64,000 nt of DNA from Coriaria nepalensis. Lineage: Eukaryota > Streptophyta > Magnoliopsida > Cucurbitales > Coriariaceae. The position numbers and the translations under genes are program-made. Below the pieces are notes generated by a model. The model worked only from the letters and a program-made list of their open reading frames with translations. It had not been told where the DNA came from and ran no database searches. The stretch spans positions 9,266,501 through 9,330,500 of the forward strand of contig CP114492.1 in the NCBI GenBank assembly GCA_027186245.1. Direction: 5' to 3'. Below, piece by piece: positions 10,971 through 23,617 of this stretch (within the stretch, counting starts at the first letter, position 1; each line of letters opens with the position of its first letter).

Positions 10971-12086
10971 GGTTTGATCAAGTACCAAGAATTGAAACAA
11001 GGACTAGAAAATTTTACGGACTGGTTCGAAGCAATTCTCGTGGAGGTTGCGTATATATATATACATATAAATATACAATATACAGTATACATATCTAAGT
11101 GTTCATTTTCCGATTAACGTGTGATTAGCAAAATTTACGAGGCTCCGTCGGCTGGTGATTAATTTAACTCTTGCTGTAATGATCTCTGGTTATGTGGGGC
11201 TGTTTAATACTTTCATTTATTTTTATAACATGTGGTGTATTTTGTGTATGTATGATTTTAGAGTTTGAGATCCAGAACACAATGATCAGTTTTCTAGTTT
11301 CAATTCATTATGAGAAGCAGCATTATGATCTCCTTAATGGAGGAATTCATTAACATCAACTCAATGCAAAAATAACAATTTTTGGTTTTCGCTTTTTGCC
11401 ATAAGTTCATAAAAATAATTATAATAAGGCATTTTTATTTTTATATTAATAATATTCAATCAGAAACTAAATCAGAAATCTAGAATTCACTCTTAAGAAA
11501 GAGAGATAACATTATTAAAAAACAGATAAACATATGCTTAGAAGTTGAGGCATGATCATCACGGAAAGCTCCTCGGTCCGTCTTGAGCTAAGAAACGGAT
11601 GAAGATTCCACTCCTCGGTCCATACCTACATAAGAAATGAGCGTACTTTTTAATCCATATATATATATATATATGTAACTTCTGTTTATGTTTAATCAAT
11701 GACAATATTCTCTCTACCACTAATTCATTAACGGTGATTGGAAGTGGGTCAAAAATTTAAAATAAGGAAGGGAAAAAGAAAAGCTAGATTAAGAATCGAA
11801 TGATAAAGAGGTAGAATAGAAAAGGATGTGGTGGTAAAGCTTCATGGATACGTATCCTCAAAGCTAATAACAAGTGGTGGGTTCTTGTTTTAATAGCCCT
11901 CCAAAAACCAATCCATTCTCTTACATTAACTATCCAACACCAATCTTAATTATCTATGTCTTATGATCAACCTCTTCCTCCCATTATTACATGGTTAAAC
12001 TCTTATTTATAAATTTTCATATTGATCCATCACCTTCTTTTTTATATGATCTTTCTATCTGACTATCTTAATATTCAACACTCAAT
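10971..12086. other. intergenic spacer
   Basis: AT-rich spacer with short TA runs (about 11048-11090 and 11657-11675). No coding region is seen. The right end is the promoter and leader of the OXS3-like gene. Confidence 0.5.
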
Positions 12087-12484
12087 ATGGAAGAAGAAAA
12101 TGACAATATGAGAATTTTTAACATGACTTCTCTTCAAACAAGTCTTCCCCAAAAGTAAGACTAATATCATATTTTTTTTCTTTTTTGTTTTTCTCTTGAT
12201 CATGTACATTATTTGTATTTATATTAATTCTTAATTTATTTTTCAGCGGGAGAGGGTTATCGAGATACTACTCTGGAAAAGCGAGATCGTTTACATGTAT
12301 TGCCGACGTTCAATGTGTAGAAGATCTCAAGAAACCGGAACACCCCGATGCTAAGAAGAGAAAGAAGTATTCTGCTACCAGGAATCACAAAGATTCACAG
12401 AATCTTCATCATAATGTTCCTCAATATCCATGTCGAAGAGTTTCTAGTTCTACTCAATGTGCTACACCTTGCGTTGGTGTCTAA
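12087..12484 (+). CDS. OXIDATIVE STRESS 3-like small protein
   Basis: Two short exons, 12087-12154 and 12247-12484, join to a 101-residue protein. The donor is AA|GTAAGA and the acceptor TTTTTCAG; the split codon gives Asn. Just after the junction, GRGLSRYYSGKARSFTCIAD is followed by VQCVEDLKKPEHPDAKKRKK. This matches the conserved core of OXS3/O3L proteins (GLS-[KR]-[FY]-[FY]-x-GKS-x-SF, a spacer, then EDL-x-KPE and a basic run). OXS3 is a nuclear, chromatin-associated factor that raises tolerance to cadmium and oxidative stress in Arabidopsis. The protein is short and Cys-containing at the C-terminus. Neither exon forms a long ORF, so the gene is easy to miss. Confidence 0.82.
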
Positions 12485-12883
12485 TACGTACATGACGACA
12501 TGTCGATTGAAAGGGTGATGAAATTAATTAACCAAAATATTCATGTTTTGATTTTTCATTTCTTTGCATTATTTTTTGGACCTTTTTTTTGAAACATTTT
12601 CCTCTCATCAGCTCTCTAAATTAGTTGAGTTGCTAGAAGGATTATTAGGGAATATGTACGTATTTCAGTTTCGAGAAATATATTGAATGTGAGAATTTTA
12701 TAAATATATATATTTTACTCTAATTATTAATATAAAAATATATAATAATAATTAAAAGTTGAGTCTAAATTATATCTAAGTGTCACATGATATATCATAT
12801 TCTATTTCCTCTCTTAATTCATTATAGTTTATAGTATTGCATCTTAAACATTTTATACCAATTTGATATAAAATATCATATAC

Positions 12884-12920
<37 letters not shown>

Positions 12921-13639
12921 AATTTTTTTTTTTACTAACTTGATAAAATACAGACCATAAAATCTAATTATATCGGGAAGAAAGTATACCGATTATTTTC
13001 TCATTTTTAAGACATTTTCAATATTTCTAAGAATATAAGGGACTTTTAAATATTGATAATTGTTCATTCCTATTTTCCACAACGACGTAGTGTCGTTTTG
13101 TAAAGTTTGGAGACGACACGTTGTTCTCATTTCCCGCGCTCGAGAAACGACGACAAGTCGAAGGGAGTAAAATTGAACCGGGTTGATATATTGAATAGGG
13201 CATTTCAAAAATTTTGTAAATGATAAGCCGTAGATCTTAAAGAAATTGATCAAACGGTAGCGCCAATTTCATCGTTACGTCATCACACGCCGACTCGTCG
13301 GCCTGCTCTGGTTAGACTAAAAAAAAAGCTCTGAAAAACGGTGAAGAAGACACTGTGGAGTAGGGTTTAACTGTGCATATTCCGTCTCACTCTACCTCTA
13401 GCTCTCTCTGAGCATGAAGAATTATAATTTAGAGAGCTAGAGCAAAATGTGAGTTATTATTCTCTCTAATCTGTGATTTGATTCTGTGAGGTTATCGCGT
13501 CTGTTCTATTTGGTTTTTCTTTTTGTTGAAAATGTCAATATAATTTTCGATACTCGCAGACCCTTTTTGATCTTAAATCTTCTCTATGTTTAATAAATTT
13601 TCACTGTTGCTTGAATCTGCTCAGTGTTTTCCTGAATCC
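12485..13639. other. AT-rich spacer and promoter of the CHR34-like locus
   Basis: Very AT-rich, with a TA run and a poly(T) stretch at about 12880-12935. A CGACATGTCG palindrome overlaps the start (12496-12505). The end carries 5' leader exon-like sequence of the CHR34-like pseudogene. No independent gene is supported. Confidence 0.5.
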
Positions 13640-16600
13640 ATGGAGGTAGCTGGCGTTGATATTTATCCCAGGACTTATTCCACTCCAAATGGTACTCTCT
13701 CCATCTCTCTGTATTGTAATTTATGGTTGGCATTTTCCTTTTGACGTTTTTGGGACCAAAAAATCACTAAATAATCTGTTTTTACCCAAACGTTTGATTG
13801 GTCATCTAGAGCTGTTAAGCTTTTGTAAATGTGATTTCTCTTCTTATCAGGGCCGCATTCCAATCAACATAAAAGATTGAAAGTATCTAATGGTGGAAAG
13901 GATCATTCTAGCACTGATTCGTCAGCACACATGCTTAATAAAATTGAACAAAAGACACCACATACCTCGTCGAAAGTAATTGATTACACCGATCCATATG
14001 CGGTTTCTAAGTTGCTGGAATGTTTAGATGGTGGCAAGTACGGAAGTGTTACTAAAGATTTAGATTTGCTTCTTACTTGGAAGATGCAAGTACTGCGCCC
14101 ATTAATTGTGGAGTATCCTGCACTTTCAAATATAATACAGGGTAAAGAGTGCTCAAAATTAGAAACTCCAGAAGGTCCTGACCCTGTAAATAACAATGTA
14201 ATTGATTTGGAGGATGAATCTGCCCCAAATGGTCTTGCAAACGCTGTTTTGGGAAAGAGTCAGCCTATTGTGATTATTGATTCAGACGAGGATGACAATA
14301 AAGAACAGAAACCAAGGAGTCTTTTTCAAGGGATCATTTTTCCAGTTGGCTCTCGGGAAGTGTTGATGAAAGATATAGTGGTAAGTTTTTTAGCATTTTA
14401 TTATTTGGGCTTACAGAGCAAAAAATGTTGTGGTGTTACCATAGCCATAAACATGCATGGCATTTGCATAGACATAAAGGTATTAATCACCTAATCGTAA
14501 ATTGATTGGCAGGATATTCATTCATTGGGGGCACTTGAATATAACGGAGTTCTAAGAGGAGAGGAAGCACCACTGCCTACTGAAACCCCCGAAATCAAGA
14601 AAGAGAAAGATAAAGGTGTTTACGTTGGCGTGGAAGATGAAGCTGATCAGAAGACTGAAATTGAAGATGATGGTCTGGGAGATATATGGATGGAAATGAA
14701 TATAGCATTAGAGTGTTCCAAGGTCTCACTGTTTATCCAACATTATGATATTCTGTTATTGTTATGGTGTCTTTGGCTAACAGTTTGCAGTTCTGAAAAT
14801 GACCTTGTGATTGTGTTACTATGGTGATTAAGATTGAAGAGCTCTAAAGTTGGAATTAGGAAACATGATTTAAGGTTGTTGGGATCTTTGGCTGTGTTTG
14901 TTGTTTGATTTTTCAAAAATTGTGTTCTTCTGCTAGGATGTCATTCCAGATTCATCCTCTCCCAAACAAGAATCTGATGATGACTAAGACTGTGATCATT
15001 CTTTTGTGTTGAAGGATGATCTTGGCTACGTCTGTCAAATTTGTGGGATCATTGACCGAGGCATTGAGACAATATTCGAGTTTCAATATAGTAAGGTAGC
15101 CTTTTCTTCTAGTACGATATCATTAGTTTTATATCTTGACATTGTTTCCTTTGCAACATAGAATGTTAGAGATTTCTGAGCAGGCCTTTATCAGTTCAAT
15201 TGTTTATATATCTCCACTTGAGTATGTGATACTATCTTCTTTCTTATTTCAGTTCAAGAGGAGCACATGTACTTATACATCCGAATATCCAAATGTTGTG
15301 GACAAAGAATCAGGGGAGATCTATAAAATTTCTGGGGACGATATGAAAATCACCGAAATTACAGCACACCCACGGCATTTGAAGCAAATGAAAGCACATC
15401 AGATGGAGGGTTTCAATTTCCTTGTCAGCAACTTAGTGGGTGATAACCCTGGTGGCTGCATATTAGCCCATGCTCCTGGATCTGGGAAAACTTTTATGAT
15501 CATCAGTTTCATGCAAAGTTTCTTAGCCAAGTACCCACATGGTAGACCGTTGGTTATTCTTCCTAAAGGAATCTTGTCTACATGGAAAGGGGAGTTTCAA
15601 AAATGGCAAGTAGAAGATCTTCCACTATACAATTTTTACTCAGTCGAAGCAGATAATCGGACCCAACAACTGGAAGTTTTGAAAAAGTGGGTCAAAAACA
15701 AGAGCATCCTTTTCTTAGGATACAAACAATTCGCGTCAATTGTCTTCGATGATGCAACAAGCAAAATATCTGCTTCTTGTCAAGAAATACTCCTCAAGGC
15801 GCCTACTGTTGTCATCATGGATGAAGGACATACTCCTCGAAGTGAAGAGACAGACACATTACAATCTCTTGCAAAGATTTAGACACCTAGGAAAGTAGTA
15901 CTTTCAGGAACCCTCTATCAGAACCATGTCAAGGAGGTTTTCAATATATTAAATCTTGTCCGTCCAAAGTTTGTAAGATCAGAATCTTGCCGACCGATCA
16001 CTAAGCGGGTCATGTCAAGAGTGGAGATATCTGGCAGAAAGCAGGTCAAAGGTGGTGGAGAGTCTACTTTCTATGACCTAGTGGAACATACACTTCAGAG
16101 GGACAAAGATTTTAGGAGGAAAGTGAATGTCATTCAAGATTTACGGGAAATGACTAGCAACGTCCTCCATTATTACGAAGGAGATTCCCTCGAAGACCTT
16201 CCTGGACTTGTTGATTTAACAGTTGTACTCAATCTTTGTCCCAAATTGAAGATGCAACAAGCTAAATATCTGCTTCTTGTCAAGAAATACTCCTCAAGGC
16301 GCCTACTGTTGTCATCATGGATGAAGGACATACTCCTCGAAGTGAAGAGACAGACACATTACAATCTCTTGCAAAGATTTAGACACCTAGGAAAGTAGTA
16401 CTTTCAGGAACCCTCTATCAGAACCATGTCAAGGAGGTTTTCAATATATTAAATCTTGTCCGTCCAAAGTTTGTAAGATCAGAATCTTGCCGACCGATCA
16501 CTAAGCGGGTCATGTCAAGAGTGGAGATATCTGGCAGAAAGCAGGTCAAAGGTGGTGGAGAGTCTACTTTCTATGACCTAGTGGAACATACACTTCAGAG

Positions 16601-17505
16601 GGACAAAGATTTTAGGAGGAAAGTGAATGTCATTCAAGATTTACGGGAAATGACTAGCAACGTCCTCCATTATTACGAAGGAGATTCCCTCGAAGACCTT
16701 CCTGGACTTGTTGATTTAACAGTTGTACTCAATCTTTGTCCCAAATTGAAGAAAGAGTCCGATAAGTTAAAAAGGCATACTAGGAGGAAGTTCAAGATAA
16801 GTTCTGTAGGAAGTGCTTTATTTCTACATCCAAGGCTGACTTGACTGTCTTCTCCGATAATTCTAAAGTAAAGGATCATGAAATGGATGCTTTTTTTGGA
16901 GAAAATAGATCCGCAAGACGGATTGAAGGCAAGATTTTTTCTCAACATGATAAATTTATGTGAAGCATCCAGAGTAAGCTACTGGTTTTCAGCCAGTACC
17001 TTACCCCTTTGAAATTCTTAAGAGATTAGTAGTGAAAACCAAGGGCTGGAGTTTAGGAACAGAAATGTTCGTGATCACAGGAAACTCAGAAGCTGACCAA
17101 AGGGAATCAGACATGTACAAGTTCAACACAACTCCTAATGCTAAAGTCTTCCTTGGTTCTATAAAAGCTTGTGGAGAAGGAATTTCTCTAGTGGGTGCTT
17201 CTCAGATAATCATATTGGATGTACATCTTAATCCATCAGTGACCCGTCAAGCAGTCGGGCGGGCTTTCCGACCTGGTCAGACTAAGAAAGTGTTCACTGA
17301 TAGATTAGTGGCTGCCGATTCACCTGAAGAAGAAGATCATAGTGCCTGCTTTGAGAAATAATTGATTGCTAAGATGTGGTTTGAATGGAATGAGTATTGT
17401 GGGTACAGAGATTTCCAAGTGGAGACTGTGGATGTGAAAGAATGTGAAGATCCCTTCTTTGATGGTCCGGCTTTAGCTCAGGACGTCTAAGTATGGTACA
17501 AAAGG
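13640..17505 (+). pseudogene. CHR34: DRD1/CHR34-type SNF2 chromatin remodeler, disrupted
   Basis: The N-terminal exon starts at ATG 13640, followed by an exon with YTDPYAVSKLLECLDGGKYG. A zinc-ribbon-like part (DDLGYVCQICGIIDRGIE) leads to the helicase: [12 protein letters not shown] (Walker A), [13 protein letters not shown] (DEAH-like), [20 protein letters not shown], and motif V/VI in [10 protein letters not shown] and VGRAFRPGQ, ending [14 protein letters not shown]. This is the plant DRD1/CLSY subgroup; DRD1 acts with RNA polymerase V in RNA-directed DNA methylation. Lesions: TAA at 14985-14987, TAG at 15880-15882 (repeated at 16380-16382), TAA at 17359-17361 and 17488-17490, one-base losses near 16970 and 17025, and a 500-bp tandem duplication at 15751-16750 that shifts frame. 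The position near BUPS and SHL genes points to the At2g21450 (CHR34) lineage rather than DRD1 itself. No intact product is possible. Confidence 0.88.
15751..16750 (+). repeat. 500-bp direct tandem duplication inside the CHR34-like pseudogene
   Basis: Unit 1 is 15751-16250 and unit 2 is 16251-16750, each exactly 500 bp. By eye the only difference is A at 15763 against T at 16263. The unit runs from just upstream of the DEGH box to a conserved [10 protein letters not shown] segment. Because 500 is not a multiple of 3, the second copy is out of frame. Both copies carry the same TAG, so the nonsense mutation came before the duplication. Confidence 0.95.
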
Positions 17506-18115
17506 TTTGTTATTCAAATTTATGTTCATTTATCCTTGTCACTTGATTTTGTACTTTTATCAATATGAGCCCTAAATTGTACTCTGTATGTTTTCAGGTA
17601 ACTTGTGTTTTAACCTTAAGGCTGAAGAACTGGTCAAGAAAGCTGTACAGGAAGCCTCTGAAACGCAGTCGGAAAAAATTCACCCTTTAAGCTTAACTTT
17701 TGTTTTAACATCTACAAGAGTTCTTACTATTTTTACTACTGCTAGAGTATATATTTTTGGAATAGCTAAAAAGTCTGCAAATTGAAACACGATGCAAAAT
17801 ATTTTGCATTCTGGGAATTCTTTAGAAACAGGCAAATATTATTCATCTTTTATTCAAATTACAATATTGTTGTTTGATCCCAAAGTAGACACAAATTGCA
17901 CATATTTTCACCTTCATGTTACAAACCCCAAAAAAATGTACTACACCTTTACAAATATACCAATGTCCCAATATCAGTTCCTCAACAATACAAGAAGGTC
18001 TATCTACTATGTTTTCTTTTCTCTCTGTTCCTTGCTACAATCTTTGCGAGAGAGCCAGAATGGCATTCCTTGTCGCCAAGGATATACCAAACACAAAATC
18101 ACTTTTTAGTTTTGT
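17506..18115. other. convergent spacer between CHR34-like and BEL1-like genes
   Basis: Holds the 3' end of the pseudogene and, from about 17800, probably the 3' UTR of the minus-strand BEL1-like gene. A short open stretch at about 17598-17690 (reads ...LKAEELVKKAVQEASETQSEK) follows an acceptor-like TTTTCAG. It could be a 3' exon relic, but I do not recognise it. Confidence 0.45.
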
Positions 18116-20241
18116 TCACACAACAAAATCATGATACATGCTGGACGAACCGTACCTGTGTTGTTGCTGGTTAACATTATTCATCCGTTCGAAATCTGTT
18201 GTTTGTCCAACAGAAGACAGTGGCCCGCCATCGTAAATGTCTTCCCCTCTCATCCGAAAAAACCCTTGGTGCATCCCACTTGATATGGGTAGGCTACTAC
18301 TACTGCTACCCTCACAATGCTGCAAGCCGAGTGTCAGTGACACCCCACTTCCGGTCCCGAACCTCCCTAATTCCGACAAATGGTAGGACCCACCATCAGA
18401 TTGAATCATCGAGTCAGGGAAACTTTCTAATACAGTAGGGTCCACCATTTCTGCATCTGGTACAGTGCCGAATTTGGAATCCATAAATTGCCCGGGACCG
18501 AATCTCTCGGTCAGTGTTGTACTTGCACTTTGTTGCAAATCTTCCTCTCTGTCTTCAGAGGTTGCTCTATTTCCATCATTTGTTTCCTTAATTAGATTAT
18601 CCATTGATGAATTAGATTCCAGCTCTGCTTCTCCAATCTCTTCTTTGTACATTTCCTCTACCATTGGCTTCCAAAGTCGTACCCGCGCATTTATAAACCA
18701 GTTCGAAACCTACTCAAGAAGCTTATAGACACCATTAGATTACAAAACTCCAACACATATGAATCAGATGTATGTAACTCTTGATAGAGAGTTGAGATGG
18801 AATCCTCCAATGGGACCCACCATCCCCTCTTGCAAGGTCTGCACAAACCTAATGCATTAGATAATTACTCAAACAGAGATCGTAAAATGATTTGTTAGTT
18901 GGCTAGTTCTATTACCTGACTTCTTGTCAAACCGGTTTGTCTTGCGAGCATGATCTTGTCTGAATCCTTAGGGTATCTGTACAACCAAGCTATGTTAGTG
19001 AGATGCGTAAAATGTAAAAGAAAGAGGATTTAACAGTAGTTATAATGTGAGAAGTTTTTACGGGTGAAGGAAATGCTCGAACAACCAAGCACGGAGAATG
19101 GTGACCGAGCTTTCGGGCAGCCCTCTTTGAGGTCTCCAACCATGTTGTTGGATCATACCGAGCTGCTGTAGGGCTCGCTGCTGTCTTAACTGCCGGTCAA
19201 CAAACCGAAGACGAGTTATTCCAACTCCTTTATTGTTCCCGAAATCATCATGATCCCCTAGGCTATACCGGGTAGCCTTAATTTGGGCAGTGATTGTATC
19301 ACGTAGAGACCGAAAATGACGGGAAATGGTCTGGAGTGCAAGTGCCGAGTACGGTTTTGCTGCTCCGGGTCCTGCTATAGAATCCAAAGATGACACAACG
19401 ATCTGCATCTGATGATAGTACTGCCTGTACCTTCTATGAACCTGAGATAGGGGGGGGGGGGGGGAATTTTATTATCAGAATAACCCCATAAATTTCATGT
19501 ATCTCACAAATTGCTATATATATATACACACAAATTTACCTCGTCCAACATAGACAATAGCTTAGTTAGTTTGTCCTGAAAATCTTGTTTTTCAGCATGT
19601 GAAAGCTCAGACCTGGGATTACTTGCCGATTGATCTTCAAGATTTTTTGCTCCATCATCTTGTTTGTTCTGAAGAGTAGTAGTGTTATTAGATTGCTGCT
19701 GCTTGAGAGCTTTTCTAACATTAACAACTTCATCAAGCAATTGCTGCGCTGCTTTGAGGTACTTGGAACTCGGAATTGTCCTCCCAACAATAACACCGCT
19801 AGACTTTCCATACTGGGACATTAAATTCCCATCTCTCATCTCTTCTTCAGTATAACTCGTCAAACCCGGATGGGAAGAATGCATTTGAATTCCTGGCCCG
19901 AATTGTGTCCCAAGTGAAAGCGACAATCCTTGACCTGGAACAACATTACTACTAAGCACACCCATTTGCTGTTCTTGTTGTGCATGCCTCCAAGCGTCGA
20001 AATTGGGCAAGACATCATCTTGCCTTGGGTGGTTGGCTCCGGAGGCGGGCCCCCTGGAAGACGGGAGTACTTGAAAGGAGTTGTTATTGGAGGAGTAGGG
20101 CCTGGAATTGTTCATGAACATCATCACGCTGTTATGGAGATTGCCAGGTGATTCGGTGTTCGAACCGAGGAGAGGATCCCGTAAATACAGCATGGTTGTG
20201 GGGTCTCTTGGATTATTTGAACTTGTGTAATAAGTAGCCAT
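18116..20241 (-). CDS. BEL1-like TALE homeodomain transcription factor
   Basis: Four exons on the minus strand: 20241-19540, 19441-19062, 18976-18916 and 18709-18116, giving 578 residues. The start is MATYY, a common BLH N-terminus; an in-frame upstream extension looks like leader. Order: a ZIBEL-like motif GLSLSLG, the SKY domain ([20 protein letters not shown]), the BELL domain ([17 protein letters not shown] to ITAQIKA), then a TALE homeodomain with the three-residue PYP loop (FLHPYPKDSDK), QTGLTRSQ and [17 protein letters not shown] second ZIBEL-like motif, VSLTLGL, lies near the C-terminus. These proteins heterodimerise with KNOX factors and control meristem and organ patterning. Intron 1 holds a 15-base poly(G) run. 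Which BLH orthogroup it belongs to was not settled. Confidence 0.93.
19450..19464. repeat. poly(G)15 run in BEL1-like intron 1
   Basis: Fifteen consecutive G residues immediately downstream (plus-strand sense) of exon 2. On the sense strand of the gene it is poly(C) close to the acceptor. Confidence 0.95.
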
Positions 20242-21737
20242 GCATAGATCAATTGATTGAACAATGAACCTGAGAAGCTTCTGAATAGCAGAAGATAAGA
20301 TCACAGTCAGATTTTCTTCTTGAAACAGAGAAAAAGGAAAAGAATTATTCCAACCACAACTGAGTGGTTAACAAATCTGACAGAGAATCAAGGGAGTTTA
20401 ATTTAATAGGAAATAGAATCTACATCTTTTTGTCCAGAAGGAAAAGGGAGGAGATTAAATATTATAATTTACCTGGAAATCTGCAAGGTTTGTGGGTGAT
20501 TAGGGGAACAGGGAAGAACCACCTAGTCCGCCATGGACACGATCTTCCTCAAACCAAACACTTCCCGATCCCAGGAAAATTTTCCGAAAACTCACAGAGA
20601 AAAAGGGGGAAAAAAAAAAGTTCTGATTTTTATCCACCTCTTTTACAAAATTACTTCTGGAACGGCTAATGAGTTCTTCACTATTTGCTCTTTCTTATCG
20701 ATAAATTTCAACGATTCCCACGTGAGAGTTTCTCCAAATGATCACTGCCTCCTTTCTTTTTCTTTTTCTTTTTCTTTTTCCTATATTATATATAATATAT
20801 AAGAAAAAAGGTGTCTTTTCTTTGTGGTAGTGATCTTCTTTTAGCTTCAGCTCCTTCTTCCTCTGGTTTTCATGGCGGGTGAAAGTGTTTGGTTAAGGAG
20901 CTCAATCTCTAACTACCAGTTGGTGGACCTAGAAACCCCTTCCTTAAACCTCCCTAAACCATCTCTCTCTCTCTCTCTCTCCCCCCTCAACCAGTGGCTT
21001 TCTCTCTCATCCTTTGGGTATTGATTTTTAAGGTCTGGTCTGGGTTTGCTGCTGCCCCTGTGCCCCATATCCACAATACAAGCATCTTTTTGCTATTTCT
21101 TTTTCTTTTTCTATTTTTTTTTTTTTTGGGGGGGTTGAAAGAAGAGAACTAGTAGGTCCTAACTGCTAAAATCACTGTATTTGTCTTTTTGTACCAAAAA
21201 TCTCTAAGTTTACCAATGTGGTCCTTTATTTTTAATTTATTTAGTAATTTACCCCCATAGTTAGGAATTATTATCTTCTAAACTCTAATTGTCTAGAATA
21301 AATACAATCTTTTTTTTTTAAATGAATATATAGATTCTTACATATAATATTGTTTTGATATAAATCTTCGTAATTTTAAATATTAATCTCTAATTATATA
21401 ATAAATTATTTTTTAGTGAACTCAGCATCATTCATTATTTTATCATATTTTATTTTTATAATCCATCTTTAAAAAAGATTTAATGATACTTATTGGCCTT
21501 AATTTAATTAAAAGTCAATATCTCCATATCTCAAAATTGTAAAAATACTAACACCCATAGGATACATATACAATACATCAAATGAATAAAATATTCGATA
21601 TCTACCATAAAATATGTATTATTCCATATAGGTAGCTTATTTTTAGCTAAGGTTATTTGATCATGACCTTTTCCATTCTTAGATCTTTTAACAAAGAAAA
21701 AGATTAACCATGATTTTAATAAGATCTTCTTACATGG

Positions 21738-21770
<33 letters not shown>

Positions 21771-23617
21771 TAACTACACTTTCTTACAAGACAGGAAAAG
21801 ATCTACTAACTAAGGTTTCTAAAATTTTCAAAAAAACCTACCTAATTTTTATTATTTACTTAATAGCCCCTCCTGCCCGGTGTCGGTCAGTCATATGTAG
21901 GTATTTTAGTAAATACAGATTAGAATAATGTAGAAAGAAGCACGACCAAAGAGGAAAACAACTGTTGTCGTAGCAGAGGATCAGAGACTCCTGGAAGGGG
22001 CAGGAAGAGAAGGAAAACAGAACATAATAAAACCTTGGGATTCGCAAAAAGTAAATAAAATCTAAGCATGAATTTAACAGACGAATCTGATTGGTACCAT
22101 GCTTCAGCATTCAGAGTATCTTACGTAAGCTCCTTTACACTTTACCACCCTTTATACCTAATAAGCTAATAATAAATATCAATTTTTGCAATTTTATTTT
22201 TTTTATTTTTTTAATTTTTTTTGGCGTAGGAGAAAAATTAGATTTAAAGGGGGTTGAAAAAAAATAGATATTAAATTTTGAAAGATGGTTGAAAAATTGA
22301 ATTGGAAGACTAATAAGATATTAATAATTAAAATATATTAAATTAATTTGAAAAAAAAAAAAGAAAAAAAAAAAGAATTAGTTGAGTTTTCTCTGACCAA
22401 AGTAAAATAATGATGATCTGACACTTGGCAGGGAATAGAAGGGCCGGCGGCTTGCATTTAAAACTAAAAACATTCAGAAAATTGGACGCATTCTTAATAA
22501 TCTAATTGTCAATTAATATTATGTGTTGTTTGTTCATGTTCACGTATTGGGTCGGTCCAGGCAAGATAAGTAAAGCCCAGGCCCATCAAAAATTATAGAG
22601 AAATGCCAAGGTCCGGCCCAACCCAAGATATCAAGTTGGTTTCTGTACGGATGATATGATTTTTGGCCAATATTTCCCATGACAATTTCAAGGATATAAC
22701 TTTTTACGTTTTTTTTTTTTACATTATTAGATGAAATCTAATCTAAAAGTTAAAATTGCTTTATTTCTCTTCTCAACTAATATTTTAAAAAAATAAAAAA
22801 TAATTTTTTTTATTCACAAAAATATAATTATAAATATTGAATTAATTTTATTTATGATTTTTATATAAATTTTTGTTATTAATTTGATGATATTTTAAAA
22901 TTATAAACATTCTAATAATTAGAAACTCAAAATTGGATTTATTATATAAATTATATAATTAATAAAATAAGATTTTAATTGGAAATTCTAATCCAATATT
23001 TATTATGTAATACTAGTACCAAATTAAAAATGAAGATTTCATTCCCGTTCTCGATACCGATACCCGATACCCGATACCCGATACCCGATACCGAGAACAA
23101 TACAATCCTATATTATTCCTCAATGAAATGGACGTATACCACCAGTACTTTGACTTAGACTTAGAAGCATATGGCTTGAAAGTAAACTGATTTTAACAAC
23201 CAAAAATACAATTCACAAAATACTTCTTTCATATGCCTAAAACAACTGTCCCTGCACAAATTGAATAGCTTTTTGGCATAAGCAGTAATATTTTTTATTT
23301 TCAGAGACGGAGGGGAAATAATTTTTTGAGTTCGTGTGGTGGGTTCTCGTTGCTGATAGCGGTTGCCGGAATTTATGAAGAAATTGACGTTAATTGTTTC
23401 ATTGGTCAGATTGATTGACAATATTAACTACCCCTCTAGTTGAGTATAATTACAAACCCAACACCCGCCGTCTTTTACCCGCTAAACCGCTGGTGAAAAA
23501 TCTAACCGCCTCGAGAAAATAAAGGAAAATAAAAATGAAAGAAAGAAAATCGAGTGAGAAAATTGTTTGCATGTGGACTCGTAATTTCTGGGCAGTAGTA
23601 CTTGTTCTTCTTCATTA
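20242..23617. other. 3.4-kb divergent spacer between BEL1-like and SHL genes
   Basis: The left part carries the long BEL1-like leader; a donor-like CAG|GTAAAT on the minus strand near 20472 suggests a leader intron. It includes a (CT)n run at about 20961-20980, poly(A/T) runs, a TA run near 21748-21770, a segment at about 22560-22625 rich in CCCA, and the 7-bp tandem array at 23047-23098. No protein-coding gene is supported. Confidence 0.5.
23047..23098. repeat. 7-bp tandem array (CCCGATA)n with inverted ends
   Basis: About four full CCCGATA units plus degenerate end units lie between 23053 and 23092. They are bracketed by GTTCTCG (23047-23053) and its exact reverse complement CGAGAAC (23092-23098). 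It is not the plant telomere unit (CCCTAAA). Confidence 0.85.

Noticed and set aside
15751..16750. Functional gene with a duplicated helicase segment
   Set aside because: The duplication is out of frame, both units contain an in-frame TAG, and other stops lie outside it.
17908..18174. Overlapping plus-strand ORFs near 17.9-18.2 kb
   Set aside because: They overlap the 3' end and UTR of the minus-strand BEL1-like gene, with no recognisable domain or splice structure.
20364..20802. Plus-strand ORFs in the BEL1-like 5' region
   Set aside because: Low-complexity, antisense to the likely leader, with no domain.
23047..23098. Interstitial telomere repeat
   Set aside because: The unit is CCCGATA, not CCCTAAA, and the array has only about four full units.
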